From: Streptomyces sp. HUAS ZL42
GTDB taxonomy: Bacteria; Actinomycetota; Actinomycetes; Streptomycetales; Streptomycetaceae
Reading direction: 5' to 3'
Length of the DNA: 64,000 bases
NCBI RefSeq assembly: GCF_040782645.1
Contig: NZ_CP160403.1
Coordinates: forward strand, 1,426,001-1,490,000
Position numbers and translations under genes: made by a program. The notes under the pieces were generated by a model. That model was given only the letters and a program-made list of their open reading frames with translations. It did not search any database and was not told where the DNA came from. Shown piece by piece: positions 8,729 to 17,600 of the stretch. Within the stretch, counting starts at the first letter, position 1; each line of letters begins with the position of its first letter.

Positions 8729-9708
8729 ACAACCTGATCAACAGGCATGACGCGGACCGGTTGCTGCGGAAGGTGCGGAAGCTTGACCTGGACCCGGTGC
8801 TGGCCAAGCTGCGGGTGCGCGGTGGCGAGCGGGTGGTCCAGCACTGGTCCCAGGTCGACCCGTCGCTGACCGAGTGGTGGGCGATACCAGAGGTCATCAA
8901 GCGGTGGAATCTGCTGATGACCGGCGACGCGGACACGTCCTTTCCGCAGTACGTGGCCGCCAAGCACTTCGCACCGCGCACCGATCTGCGCGGCCTGTCG
9001 CTGGGGTGCGGCACCGGCGGAAACGAGCTGCTCTGGGCGAAGACCGGCGCGTTCTCACTTCTGGAGGGCGTGGACGTGGCGCAGCAGCGGATCGACTTCG
9101 CCACCCGCGCCGCCGCCGAGAACGCTCTCGCCGACGTCCTGCGCTTCCGGGTCACCGACGTCAACCGGATGACCGGCGACGGGGAACGCTTCGACGTGCT
9201 GCTGGGCCTGCAGTCGCTGCATCATTTCGACGACCTCGACGAGACCCTGCCGCGCCTCGCCCAACTGATCGAGCCCGGCGGGATGTTCGTGATCGACGAG
9301 TTCGTCGGCCCCACCCGGTTCCAGTGGACCGACGGCCAACTGGACGCGGCGAACGCGCTGCTGGCCCAGCTCCCCGAGGAGCGGCGGCGCCTGGCCGACG
9401 GCCGGATCAAGCGCCGCGTCGTGCGGCCCAGCAGGCTGTCGATGGTGCTGGACGACCCCTCGGAGGCGGTCGACGCGGCGGCGCTGCTGCCGGGCCTGCG
9501 GCGCCATTTCGAGGTCGTCGAGGAACGCCCGTACGGGGGCACGGTGTTGCACATCGCGCTGTCCGGGATCGCGCACAACTTCCGTGACCAGGAGCCGGAG
9601 ACGCTCGCGCTGCTGCAGCGGTGCTTTGCTGCGGAGGACGCTGCCTTGCCTGAGGTGGGGCACGACTTCATCGCCATGGTGTGCCGGCCGCGGAGTGCTG
9701 GGGGCTGA
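8722..9708 (+). CDS. Class I SAM-dependent methyltransferase
   Basis: 328 residues. Motif I is clear (LSLGCGTGGNELLWA), followed by an acidic motif (LEGVDVAQQRIDFA), RVTDVNRM and FDVLLGLQSLHHFDDL, with an EPGGMFVIDEFVGPTRFQW motif after strand 5. The preceding 100 residues form a helical cap including SLTEWWAIPEVIKRWN. It closes the left operon; its ATG lies within the last codons of the previous gene. It probably methylates the glycan or its lipid-linked precursor, by context only. Confidence 0.82.
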   Translation: MLNNLINRHDADRLLRKVRKLDLDPVLAKLRVRGGERVVQHWSQVDPSLTEWWAIPEVIKRWNLLMTGDADTSFPQYVAAKHFAPRTDLRGLSLGCGTGGNELLWAKTGAFSLLEGVDVAQQRIDFATRAAAENALADVLRFRVTDVNRMTGDGERFDVLLGLQSLHHFDDLDETLPRLAQLIEPGGMFVIDEFVGPTRFQWTDGQLDAANALLAQLPEERRRLADGRIKRRVVRPSRLSMVLDDPSEAVDAAALLPGLRRHFEVVEERPYGGTVLHIALSGIAHNFRDQEPETLALLQRCFAAEDAALPEVGHDFIAMVCRPRSAGG

Positions 9709-9826
9709 GGGAAGTGCCGCGATGTGCCGTCGGCCGGCTGCGGCGCCGTCGTGGCTGATCGCGCCCACGCGGCGGAGCCGCATGTCGATACAGCCCCGCG
9801 CCCCTTTACGGCGCCCCGGTGGACGC
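9709..9826. repeat. Convergent intergenic spacer with a Streptomyces-type dispersed motif
   Basis: This 118-bp gap lies between two convergent genes. It holds a run of the form TCGCGCCCACGCGGCGGAGC followed by CCCCGCGCCCCTTTACGG. From memory, variants of this sequence recur in convergent intergenic spaces of many Streptomyces genomes, possibly as a terminator-associated repeat. There is no coding signal. Identification rests on recall and was not tested by a search. Confidence 0.4.
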
Positions 9827-10732
9827 TCACTGCCACGGACCCGGCGTCGTCCGCAGGGCGCCGGGGCGAGCGAGGGCGGCCGCGGCCGCGCGGCTGGCCG
9901 GGCGGCCGAGTGCCGCGCGCGAGGTCTCGCGGAGCAGGACGGCGGCGCGGAAGGCGGCCGTGGCGAGTGCGCCGTGCCGACGCCGGTACAGACGGACGCG
10001 GTTGAGGGTGAGGAGAGTCCAGAGCCGGGGCGACACCTGGGAGTCGCCCCCCAGGTGAACGGCCTCGGCCGTCGGCTCCAGCTGTGTGACGAATCCCCGA
10101 TCCCGCGCACGCAGGCAGTACTCGGTCTCCTCCGAGTAGAGAAAGAAGGACTCGTCCCACGGACCGCAAGCGGCCAGGCAGTCCCCCGAGACGGCCATGA
10201 GCGCTCCGGTCGCCCAGTCCGCGCGTGTGGGCCGCCGATACGCGGCGGGGTCGGTGACGAGCTCGCTCAGGGCCGGGAAGCGCCCGGCCCGGGTGTTGCC
10301 GATCACGGCCTCGCCGAGGGCTCGGAGCACGCTCGACTCGCGGCGCAGCGAGTGATGGGGCGTGTCCCTGCCTTCTTCGTACAGGAGGGGTACGGCGATC
10401 CCGACCCCGTCCCCGAGGCCGTCGACGAGACGTTTGGCGCAGCCCTGCCGCATCCGGATGTCGGGATTGCAGATGAGCGCGGCCCCGTACTCGCCGGCCG
10501 CGGCCAGCGCCGCGTTGACGCCGGCCGCGTACCCGGCGTTGCGGCCGGTCTGGACGACCGTGGCGTCCGGGGCCAGCACCCGCAGCACCTCGACGGTGTC
10601 GTCGGAGGAGTCGTTGTCGGCGACGACGAGCCTCCAGTCGAGGCCGGCCATGCCATCGGGAAGTGCGGCGAGGAACCCGGGGAGCACCGAGGCGCTGTTC
10701 CAGGTGACGACGATGACGGCGACGGGGCTCAT
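9827..10732 (-). CDS. Family 2 glycosyltransferase (rhamnosyltransferase-like)
   Basis: 301 residues. The N terminus VAVIVVTWNSASVLPGFL and VVADNDSSDDTVEVL give the nucleotide-binding fold; RNAGYAAGVNAAL and ICNPDIRM provide the acidic metal-binding part, and GALMAVSGDCLAACGPWDESFF with EETEYCLRARDRG is the characteristic second half of the WbbL/RfbF-like rhamnosyltransferase subgroup. The start codon overlaps the stop of the Wzz-Wzy fusion gene by 4 bp, so both are translated from one transcript. The sugar transferred is not provable from sequence. Confidence 0.87.
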   Translation of the reverse strand: MSPVAVIVVTWNSASVLPGFLAALPDGMAGLDWRLVVADNDSSDDTVEVLRVLAPDATVVQTGRNAGYAAGVNAALAAAGEYGAALICNPDIRMRQGCAKRLVDGLGDGVGIAVPLLYEEGRDTPHHSLRRESSVLRALGEAVIGNTRAGRFPALSELVTDPAAYRRPTRADWATGALMAVSGDCLAACGPWDESFFLYSEETEYCLRARDRGFVTQLEPTAEAVHLGGDSQVSPRLWTLLTLNRVRLYRRRHGALATAAFRAAVLLRETSRAALGRPASRAAAAALARPGALRTTPGPWQ

Positions 10733-12753
10733 CGGGACTCCGCGAGTTGAGGGAGCTGGACTTCGGATGCCTTACGGGGGGCTGGGACGGCGGCGGCAGC
10801 CGCCTCGCGGCGGATGAAGCCGAGGTAGCTGCCGCCGGCGCCCAGGGTCAGGAAGAACATCCCGGCGTACATGGGGAAGCTGAGCGCGTCGAAGGTGGCG
10901 CTGATGACCAGGGCGACCAGAGCCGAGGCGAGAAACGCCTGCCCGAGTTCCCGGTCCGAATCGGTGCGGGCCAGCCGGCGGATGGCACCGCCGGTGTGAA
11001 TCCCGGTGACGAACAGGGCGAGAAGGGCGACGAGCCCCACGAAGCCCATCTCGGCGAGGGTCAGCATGTACTGGTTGTCCGTGAAGAAGTACAGGTCGGG
11101 GGTGAAGGTTCCGAATCCGCGTCCGAACCAGGGGCGTTCGTCGAGATAGGGGACGATCGCGCTGTACTTCACGGTGCGCGCCTGGGTGCTGCTGTCGGAG
11201 TTGGACAGGAAGCTGGCGAACAGGTTGGTGATGGTTCCGATCAGCCCGGGAATGATCACCTTGAAGCCGGCCACCGAACCCAGGACGATGCCGATCGCGG
11301 CCCACCGCCGCTGCGGCTTCCAGCGGGGCACCATCACCAGGATCGCGATGAAGGCGCCGATGATGGACGTCCTGGACACCGTCAGCGGAAGCGCACCGGC
11401 CATGATCGCCACAGGGGCCCAGCGGCGCAGCGCGCCGGCGTGCCGGCGCACCGGATCGAACGCCTGGTGGACGGCGAAGGGAACCAGGATGGCCAGCATC
11501 CCCCCGAACTCCAGCGGATGAGCCGTGGTGGAGCGCGGCCGGGTGAACGACCCTCGGTCCATGGCGCTGATCCCGGCGGTGCTCGAATGCAGGCCGGGGA
11601 TGTGGATGGAGTCGGCGACGTTGGTCGCGGCGAAGAAGTCGTAGTAACCGATCAGGGCGACCACCGTGCCCAGGACGACGAGCCGGCGCATCAGGGTCTC
11701 CAGCCGGCTGCGCTCCTGGATGCCGGCCGAGGCCAGTACCACCAGCGCCACCCACACCCCGAGCCCGATGAGCCCCCGGTCGGCCCCGAGGACCTCCTCG
11801 TGCGAGCTCTGGCGTGTGGCGGCCGCGAGGTACGACAGCAGCACCGCCGCGGCGAGCACGCACATCACCACGCGCGGCAGCCTGGTGCCCTTCGCCGGAA
11901 GGATGCGGCCGCCGAGCCAGGTCGCCAGGTACCAGAGAAGTCCCAGCAGGGCGAAGACGTTCGCCGGGGTGCCGACGCCGCCCAGCGCGGGCAGGGTGAG
12001 GTTCGACGGGACGAAGAAGGCCAGCACCAGATAGCCGGTGAGGATCGTCGTCGCGTCGAGTCTCCGCACCAGCAGGCCCTTGGGCCGCTCGGGGGGACGG
12101 GCGCGATGGCGCCGGGGCACGTATCCGGCCAGGGCGCGTCCCCGGCGGCGGACCACCGCGACCCCTTCGGCCAGGATGGACAGCAGGAACGCGCTGACCA
12201 TCCCGACGATGACGACCGCCGCGATGCCCTGGTACCGGCTCTTCGACTGCGAGACCGGTGTCTGCGGCAGGACGACCGGCGCGGTCTGCACCGCGTACAC
12301 CGCCGGCACCTTGGACGCGGCCTGCAGGGCCTTCAGCTGCTCCCCGGTGAACTTGGTGAGGACGGTGGTCTCCCGGAGCACCTTCGCCCGGTCGGTTCCG
12401 GTGACGCTCAGGGTGAGCAGGGGGCTGTCGGCCTGCGGCGCGAAACCGACCGTGTACTGGTCCGTGACGCCACGGGAGCGCAGTTCCTTGGCCGAGTCGC
12501 TCGACTGGAGCGTTCTGATCAGCACGTCGGCCGTGACGACGAGCGAACCGCCCGCGTTCGACAGGGGGTTGCCGAAGGTCGGCGCGAGATCGGCGATCGC
12601 CGTGGAGTCGAGCAGCGTGACGGAGCTCTGCGACTCGTAGGACACCGGGATGGTCCGGTACAGATACCCGCCCGCGAGAAGACTGATCAGGGTCAGGGGC
12701 ACCATGAAGTACCAGCGCCTGCGCATGATCGCCAGGAGGTCGGCAAGGCTCAT
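10729..12753 (-). CDS. Wzz-like / Wzy (O-antigen polymerase-ligase) fusion protein
   Basis: 674 residues from ATG 12753; an upstream GTG at 12765 is in frame. Residues 1 to about 200 copy the Wzz-like layout (LLAIMRRRWYFMVPLTL, first membrane helix, YESQSSVTLLDS, a PVVLPQTPVSQSKSRY stretch, second helix). From about residue 235 there are roughly ten more hydrophobic helices with a Wzy_C/O-antigen-ligase signature, including SRTSIIGAFIAIL and RPWFGRGFGTFTPD before the last helices. The protein therefore joins the chain-length partner and the polymerase in one chain. It acts at the outer face of the membrane, polymerising flipped repeat units. It is divergent from the third Wzz-like gene. Confidence 0.85.
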   Translation of the reverse strand: MSLADLLAIMRRRWYFMVPLTLISLLAGGYLYRTIPVSYESQSSVTLLDSTAIADLAPTFGNPLSNAGGSLVVTADVLIRTLQSSDSAKELRSRGVTDQYTVGFAPQADSPLLTLSVTGTDRAKVLRETTVLTKFTGEQLKALQAASKVPAVYAVQTAPVVLPQTPVSQSKSRYQGIAAVVIVGMVSAFLLSILAEGVAVVRRRGRALAGYVPRRHRARPPERPKGLLVRRLDATTILTGYLVLAFFVPSNLTLPALGGVGTPANVFALLGLLWYLATWLGGRILPAKGTRLPRVVMCVLAAAVLLSYLAAATRQSSHEEVLGADRGLIGLGVWVALVVLASAGIQERSRLETLMRRLVVLGTVVALIGYYDFFAATNVADSIHIPGLHSSTAGISAMDRGSFTRPRSTTAHPLEFGGMLAILVPFAVHQAFDPVRRHAGALRRWAPVAIMAGALPLTVSRTSIIGAFIAILVMVPRWKPQRRWAAIGIVLGSVAGFKVIIPGLIGTITNLFASFLSNSDSSTQARTVKYSAIVPYLDERPWFGRGFGTFTPDLYFFTDNQYMLTLAEMGFVGLVALLALFVTGIHTGGAIRRLARTDSDRELGQAFLASALVALVISATFDALSFPMYAGMFFLTLGAGGSYLGFIRREAAAAAVPAPRKASEVQLPQLAESR

Positions 12754-12821
12754 GAGAACTCCCAACCGGTGGCGGCTCGCCCCGGCGCCTGCGAGGATCG
12801 GTGCCGACGGAAGGAATCCCC

Positions 12822-13493
12822 GTGTCGCCCCGTGACGTCGCCGAAGCGCTGCTGCGCCGCTGGTACGTGCTGTTGCTCGCGCTCGCGCTGACGGCCGCCG
12901 GAGCCTACCAGGTGCTGCACCCCGCCCCTCAGTACCTGAGTTCGGCGGTCGTCGTCCTCAAACCGCCCGTGACCGGCAACCAGCCGAACCAGCTGACGAA
13001 TCTCCAACCGCCGCTCGCCACCCTCTCGTACGGGGTCATCCAGCAACTCGAGTCGCCCGCCGGGCGCAAGGAGTTGGAGTCCGCAGGCGTGCACGGGACG
13101 TACCAGCTGATCCCGCGCAACAGCGGCACCAGCGCGACGCCGCGCTATCTGATCCCCTCGGTGCAGGTGCAGGCGCAGCGGTCCGGCGCCGTGGAGGCCG
13201 ACACGGCGGTCAGACGGCTCATCGAGGTCTACACCAAGCACGTGACGGACCTGCAGGACGCCCAGGGGATCGCACCCGCCTCGCGGATCAGCGCGTCCGT
13301 CCTGGTCGCCCCGAGCGCCGCCCCGGTGCAGGGCACCAGGACCCGCGCCCTGGCCGGTACGGCGCTGCTGGGCGCAGTCGCCGGGATCCTGGGCGCCCTG
13401 TGGCTCGACCATGTCGCGCTGCGGCGCAGGAAGCGCGAGGACGGCTCCCCGGACCCGGTCCGCCATACCGCCGGGATTCCGGTGGCCAACTGA
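12822..13493 (+). CDS. Third Wzz-like chain-length protein
   Basis: 223 residues from GTG 12822, chosen because GGAAGG sits 7 bases upstream; GTG 12801 is in frame but lacks a clear ribosome site. The layout is the same as the other two copies: a short cytoplasmic segment with LLRRWYVLLLALALTAAGA, an extracellular domain (SSAVVVLKPPVTG), a Pro-containing APSAAPVQGTRTR segment and a second helix (LAGTALLGAVAGILGALW). No kinase domain follows. It is transcribed away from the Wzz-Wzy fusion from a 68-bp gap, so the two may share a regulatory region. Confidence 0.8.
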   Translation: MSPRDVAEALLRRWYVLLLALALTAAGAYQVLHPAPQYLSSAVVVLKPPVTGNQPNQLTNLQPPLATLSYGVIQQLESPAGRKELESAGVHGTYQLIPRNSGTSATPRYLIPSVQVQAQRSGAVEADTAVRRLIEVYTKHVTDLQDAQGIAPASRISASVLVAPSAAPVQGTRTRALAGTALLGAVAGILGALWLDHVALRRRKREDGSPDPVRHTAGIPVAN

Positions 13494-13510
13494 ACTGAAC
13501 CGATCACGCA

Positions 13511-14557
13511 TCAGATACCGCGGCGCTTCCAGGACTCCCACCACAGCCACTCCCGCCCGCGCTCGGCCACGGCCGACCACACCAGGGGCTGGAGGTACGG
13601 CATGGCCTTCGGCCCGATGCGTCTGCGCAGCCGCAGCGCGCGGTACTCGGGGAGCGCCGCGTATCCGGGCAGGCACTCCTCGGCGAACGCCACGCACTCG
13701 TCGACCGGTACGACGTCGGTACGGCCCCGGTCGTAGGCCCGGTAGGCGCGGCGCAGGGCGTAGCGGGCGAGGCGGGTGTGGACCTGGTCGGCCAGACGGT
13801 CCGCGTGGGGCAGCCGGTCGGCGCACTTGGCGAGCACGGAATCGAAGGCGACGAGGCGCTGGCGCAGGTCGTCGAGCTGGCCACCGAAGTCGACGGTGGA
13901 CATGTTCTTGCCGTGGACGCGGTAGAAGGCCTGGTCGGCGCCGCGGACATAGCCGACGTCGGCATGTGCGGCGAGCCGCATCCACATCTCGATGTCGCCG
14001 GCGTGGGGAAGGGCGGGGTCGTAGCCGCCGACCTTTCGCTGGAGGCTGGTGCGGACGACGACCTCCGGCGAGGTGATGCAGCCGGTGCCCTCGCGGAAGC
14101 GGCGCTCCAGCCACCACTGCCCGGGATAGACGACCGAACCGGTGCTCTGCGTGCGGGCCTTCGGCAGCGGGCCGCCGTGCTGGAAGCGCAGGGGGCGCCC
14201 GTAGGCGAACCCCGCCTCGGGATGGGCGTCCAGGATGGCGGCGGACCGGACCAGCGCGCCCGGGACCAGGCGGTCGTCGGCGGAAAGGAGGGCCACGTAG
14301 TCGCCGTCGGCCCACTCCAGGAGGCCTTCGTTGTACGTGGCGATGTGGCCCTTGTTGGTTTCGTGGACGTGGACCTCGATGCGCGGGTCGGCGGCCGCCA
14401 GCTTGTGGGCGGTCTCCGCCGAGTCGTCGGGTGAGGCGTCGTCGATGATGAGTACCCGGACGTCAACGCCGTCCTGCTCGTCCAGGACGCTGCTCACGCA
14501 GTCGGCGAGGAAATGGCCGTACTTGTAGCAGGGGATCACAACACTGACAGTGCTCAT
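13511..14557 (-). CDS. Family 2 glycosyltransferase
   Basis: 348 residues from ATG 14557. The GT-A domain is obvious: VSVVIPCYKYGHFLADCVSS, VLIIDDASPDDSAETA, ETNKGHIATYNEGL and the metal-binding LLSADDRLV (DD) motif, with a later AGDIEMWMRLAAHADVGYV block typical of processive or repeat-unit GT2 enzymes. The C-terminal 100 residues are helical and basic. It converges with the Wzz-like gene upstream (17-bp gap) and follows the large secreted protein gene with a strong hairpin between, so it probably has its own promoter or reads through. Confidence 0.87.
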   Translation of the reverse strand: MSTVSVVIPCYKYGHFLADCVSSVLDEQDGVDVRVLIIDDASPDDSAETAHKLAAADPRIEVHVHETNKGHIATYNEGLLEWADGDYVALLSADDRLVPGALVRSAAILDAHPEAGFAYGRPLRFQHGGPLPKARTQSTGSVVYPGQWWLERRFREGTGCITSPEVVVRTSLQRKVGGYDPALPHAGDIEMWMRLAAHADVGYVRGADQAFYRVHGKNMSTVDFGGQLDDLRQRLVAFDSVLAKCADRLPHADRLADQVHTRLARYALRRAYRAYDRGRTDVVPVDECVAFAEECLPGYAALPEYRALRLRRRIGPKAMPYLQPLVWSAVAERGREWLWWESWKRRGI

Positions 14558-14577
14558 CGGTGAGAAAGCCAATCCCC

Positions 14578-14605
14578 GGTGCCGGCCTCGGGGGGAGGCC
14601 GGCAC
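14578..14605 (-). terminator. Hairpin terminator after the secreted multidomain gene
   Basis: A perfect 12-bp inverted repeat (GGTGCCGGCCTC / GAGGCCGGCACC) with a GGGG loop starts 9 bases past the stop of the 14615-18211 gene. There is no U-tract, as is usual in high-GC actinobacteria. It lies between that gene and the glycosyltransferase at 13511-14557. Confidence 0.7.
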
Positions 14606-14614
14606 CGGTGGGCA

Positions 14615-17600
14615 CTAGTGCTTCTTGCGGACGGTCTTGCTCGTCAGGACCCAGCTGCGGGACTTCACCGTGTTGCGGTGCTTGTCCCGGGCCGTGACCG
14701 TGATCTTGAATCGCGTGCCGTCCGGCAGCGGGGCGGACAGATGGACGGACATCTTGTGGGTGGCCCGGTCGTAGGAGAGGACGGCCTTGACGTCGAGCTT
14801 CCTGGCGGCCGCGGCTTTCGCGCCCGGCAGGACGGTCACCGTCGCCTTCACCGACGACAGCCCGGTCGTTGTGGGCAGCGTCGTGACCAGTGGACCGGCC
14901 GCGTCCGCGGTGTGCGACAGCGAGGACGCGGTCACCTCGGAGGAGGTGGCCGCGGAGAGCTGTGCGCTCGGGTCGTCGGCGGTGAAGACCGGGCCGACCC
15001 AGTAGTTCGCGGATCCGTAGGAGCCGGTCGGGAAGCCCACGTCGCTGCCGTACCGGTAGAGCCCGTTGTGGGCCGAGCCGGTGTCGGCCGGCGCGGTCAG
15101 CGGATAGGACTGGTGGGCTGCCGCGAAGTAGCCGCCGTCCACCGCGTAGTGGCCGTTCGGCGCGTGGTAGGAGACGACGTACGCGGTGTCGGCGCTGATC
15201 GCCACCGGGGTGGCGAAGGTCATCGTCTGCCAGCCGGTGGCCGTCTCGTTGGTGAAGGTGCCGGAGGCGAGGAGCGTGCCGTCGGCGGACCAGAGGCTGC
15301 CGGTGTGGGTGCCGGTGTTGCCGGCGCCCTTGTAGAAGGTGACGCCGGTGATCCAGCCGCTCACCGAGGACTGGAACCGGGTGCCCAGCTCAAGGGAGTT
15401 GGGGTCGCCGGTGACGTCGGTCGTGGCCGGCACGGCGCCGGCGTTCCACAGCGTGCAGGGGCAGGTGACCGCGGGCGGGGTGGAGCTGGTGGTGAAGCTC
15501 CATGTGACCGGGGCGTCCATCTCGTTGCCCCACAGGTCGGCGGCCTGAACGGAGGCGGTGTACGTGGTGTGCAGGGCCAGCTCGGTGGACGGGGTGAAGG
15601 TCGCGCTGTTCGACGCGGGAACCGTCTTGGCCCCCGGCACGGTGTTGCCGGCCGGGTCCTTCACGGTGAACGTCAGACTGTCGGCGTCGATGGCGTGGTC
15701 GAAGACCGCCGAGACCGGTGCCGTGATCGCCACACCGGTCGCCCCCGACGTCGGTGAGGTCGAGGTGACGGTGGGCGGGGTCGTACTGGCCCCCGAGGTG
15801 TCCAGCACCACGTCGACCCAGTAGTTGCTGCCGGAGGACTGCGAGGACGGGAAGGCGCTGGTCGAGGTGTAGCGGTAGACGCCGTTGCCGCCGTCGGTGC
15901 CGGACTGCAGTGCCGTGAGCGGGGCCAGGCCTGCGGCCTTGCCGGAGAAGTAGCCGCCGTCGTAGGAGTATCCGCCGTTGGGGGCGAAGTACGAGGCGAC
16001 GTAGGTGGTGTTGGCCTTGACCGGCACCGGGGTGGCGAAGTTCAGCTGCTGCCAGCCGGAGGCCGTCTCGTTGGTGAAGGTGCCGGTGGCCAGACGGGTG
16101 CCGGAGGCACTCCACAGGCTGCCGACGTGGGTGCCGGTGTTGACGGGTGACTTGTAGAAGCGGACGCCGGTGATCGATCCGGCCACCGTGGTGCGGATCT
16201 TCACACCCAGCTCCACCGAGCCACCGTCGCCTCCGTTGACCGTGCCGGGCACGGCGGTGGCGGGCCATACGGTGCAGGGGCAGGCCTGCGGGCCGACGGT
16301 CACCGGGACGGTGGTGACGGCTCCGATGTTGACGCTGTCGTCCACCGCGCGGACCTTGATCGCCTCCGAGCCCGGGGCCGTCGGCGTCCAGCTGTAGCTC
16401 CAGGATGCCAGGCCCTTGGCGGCGTTCCAGGTCGTTCCGCCGTCCGTGGACACCTCCACGCGGGCCACCACACCGCTCGAGTCGGTGGCGGTACCGGTGA
16501 TGGTGACCGGCTTCAGTGCCGGGATGGTGACCCCGGAGGCCGGGCTCGTCACGGTGACGGCCGGGCCGGTGGTGTCGGTGGAGGCCGTGGCGGTGACGAG
16601 GTTGCTCTGCAGGGACTTCGGCTGGACGCCCATGTCGGCCAGGACGTTCACCGTGGCCTGCTGCATGCGGGCGTCCTCGGTGACCACCACGTCATCGGGG
16701 TTGTACACCGGGAGGTTGGTCAGACCCCACGACCACTGCACGGTCCCCGCCCCGAACACCAGGGCCCCGGAGTCCTGGTCGCGGAACTCGACGAGATTGT
16801 GCGTCGCGGTGCCGTTGCCGTACATGTTGCCCCAGTCGAGGCGGTACTTGCCGTCGGTGATGTCCACCGTCGTGGACGACAGGTGGATCGCGCCGGCGGG
16901 CCTGGTGCTGTTCTCGATGTCGCTGTCCCACTCGTAGCCGAGGGTGCCCGCCGGGAAGGTGGCGGTCTGGCTCGAGGTGAGGTTCGCGACGGAGGTGTTG
17001 CGCCACAGCCGGTTCTTGCCGTACGAGCCGGGAACCGTGATCGCGTCGGCGCGGTAGCCGTTCACCTGGAACATGGAGCCGGTGAGGATGTTCGGCGGCT
17101 GGTAGGCCGTCCCGTAGGAGGTCATGGCCGGGTCCATCCAGGTGCCGGTCCAGGTGCCGCTGGGGTCGGCGATGCCGTTGCCCTGCGCCATCTTGGTCAT
17201 CTTGTAGCAGACCAGGGTCCGGTTCGCCGTGCTGGTGCCGTCGATGCTCGGGGTGAACCGCGTCTTCCAGAAGACCTCGTTGCCGCTGAAGAACGCCTGC
17301 CGGACACCGGCCTTCCTGGCCGCCAGGACATTGGAGTACTGGCTCTGCGTCCAGTACTCGTCATGGCCGGAGGACACGTACACCTTGTGGTTCAGCAGCA
17401 GGGATCCGTTGGTCGACACGTCCACGCCGGACAGGTAGCTGACGTCGTAGCCGTTGCGCTCCAGCCAGGACAGCATCATGAACTCGGAGCCGTAGATGCC
17501 GTTGTCACCGCCGATGTCCAGCGGCCGGTTGTAGCTGACCTCGTAGGCGCGGCCGTCCGGCGCGGGCCCCGTGCCTCCGTAGAGATCCTGGCCGCCGTAG

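Noticed and set aside
10747..12891. A 714-codon plus-strand frame
   Set aside because: Antisense to the Wzz-Wzy fusion, whose membrane helices and motifs are unmistakable.
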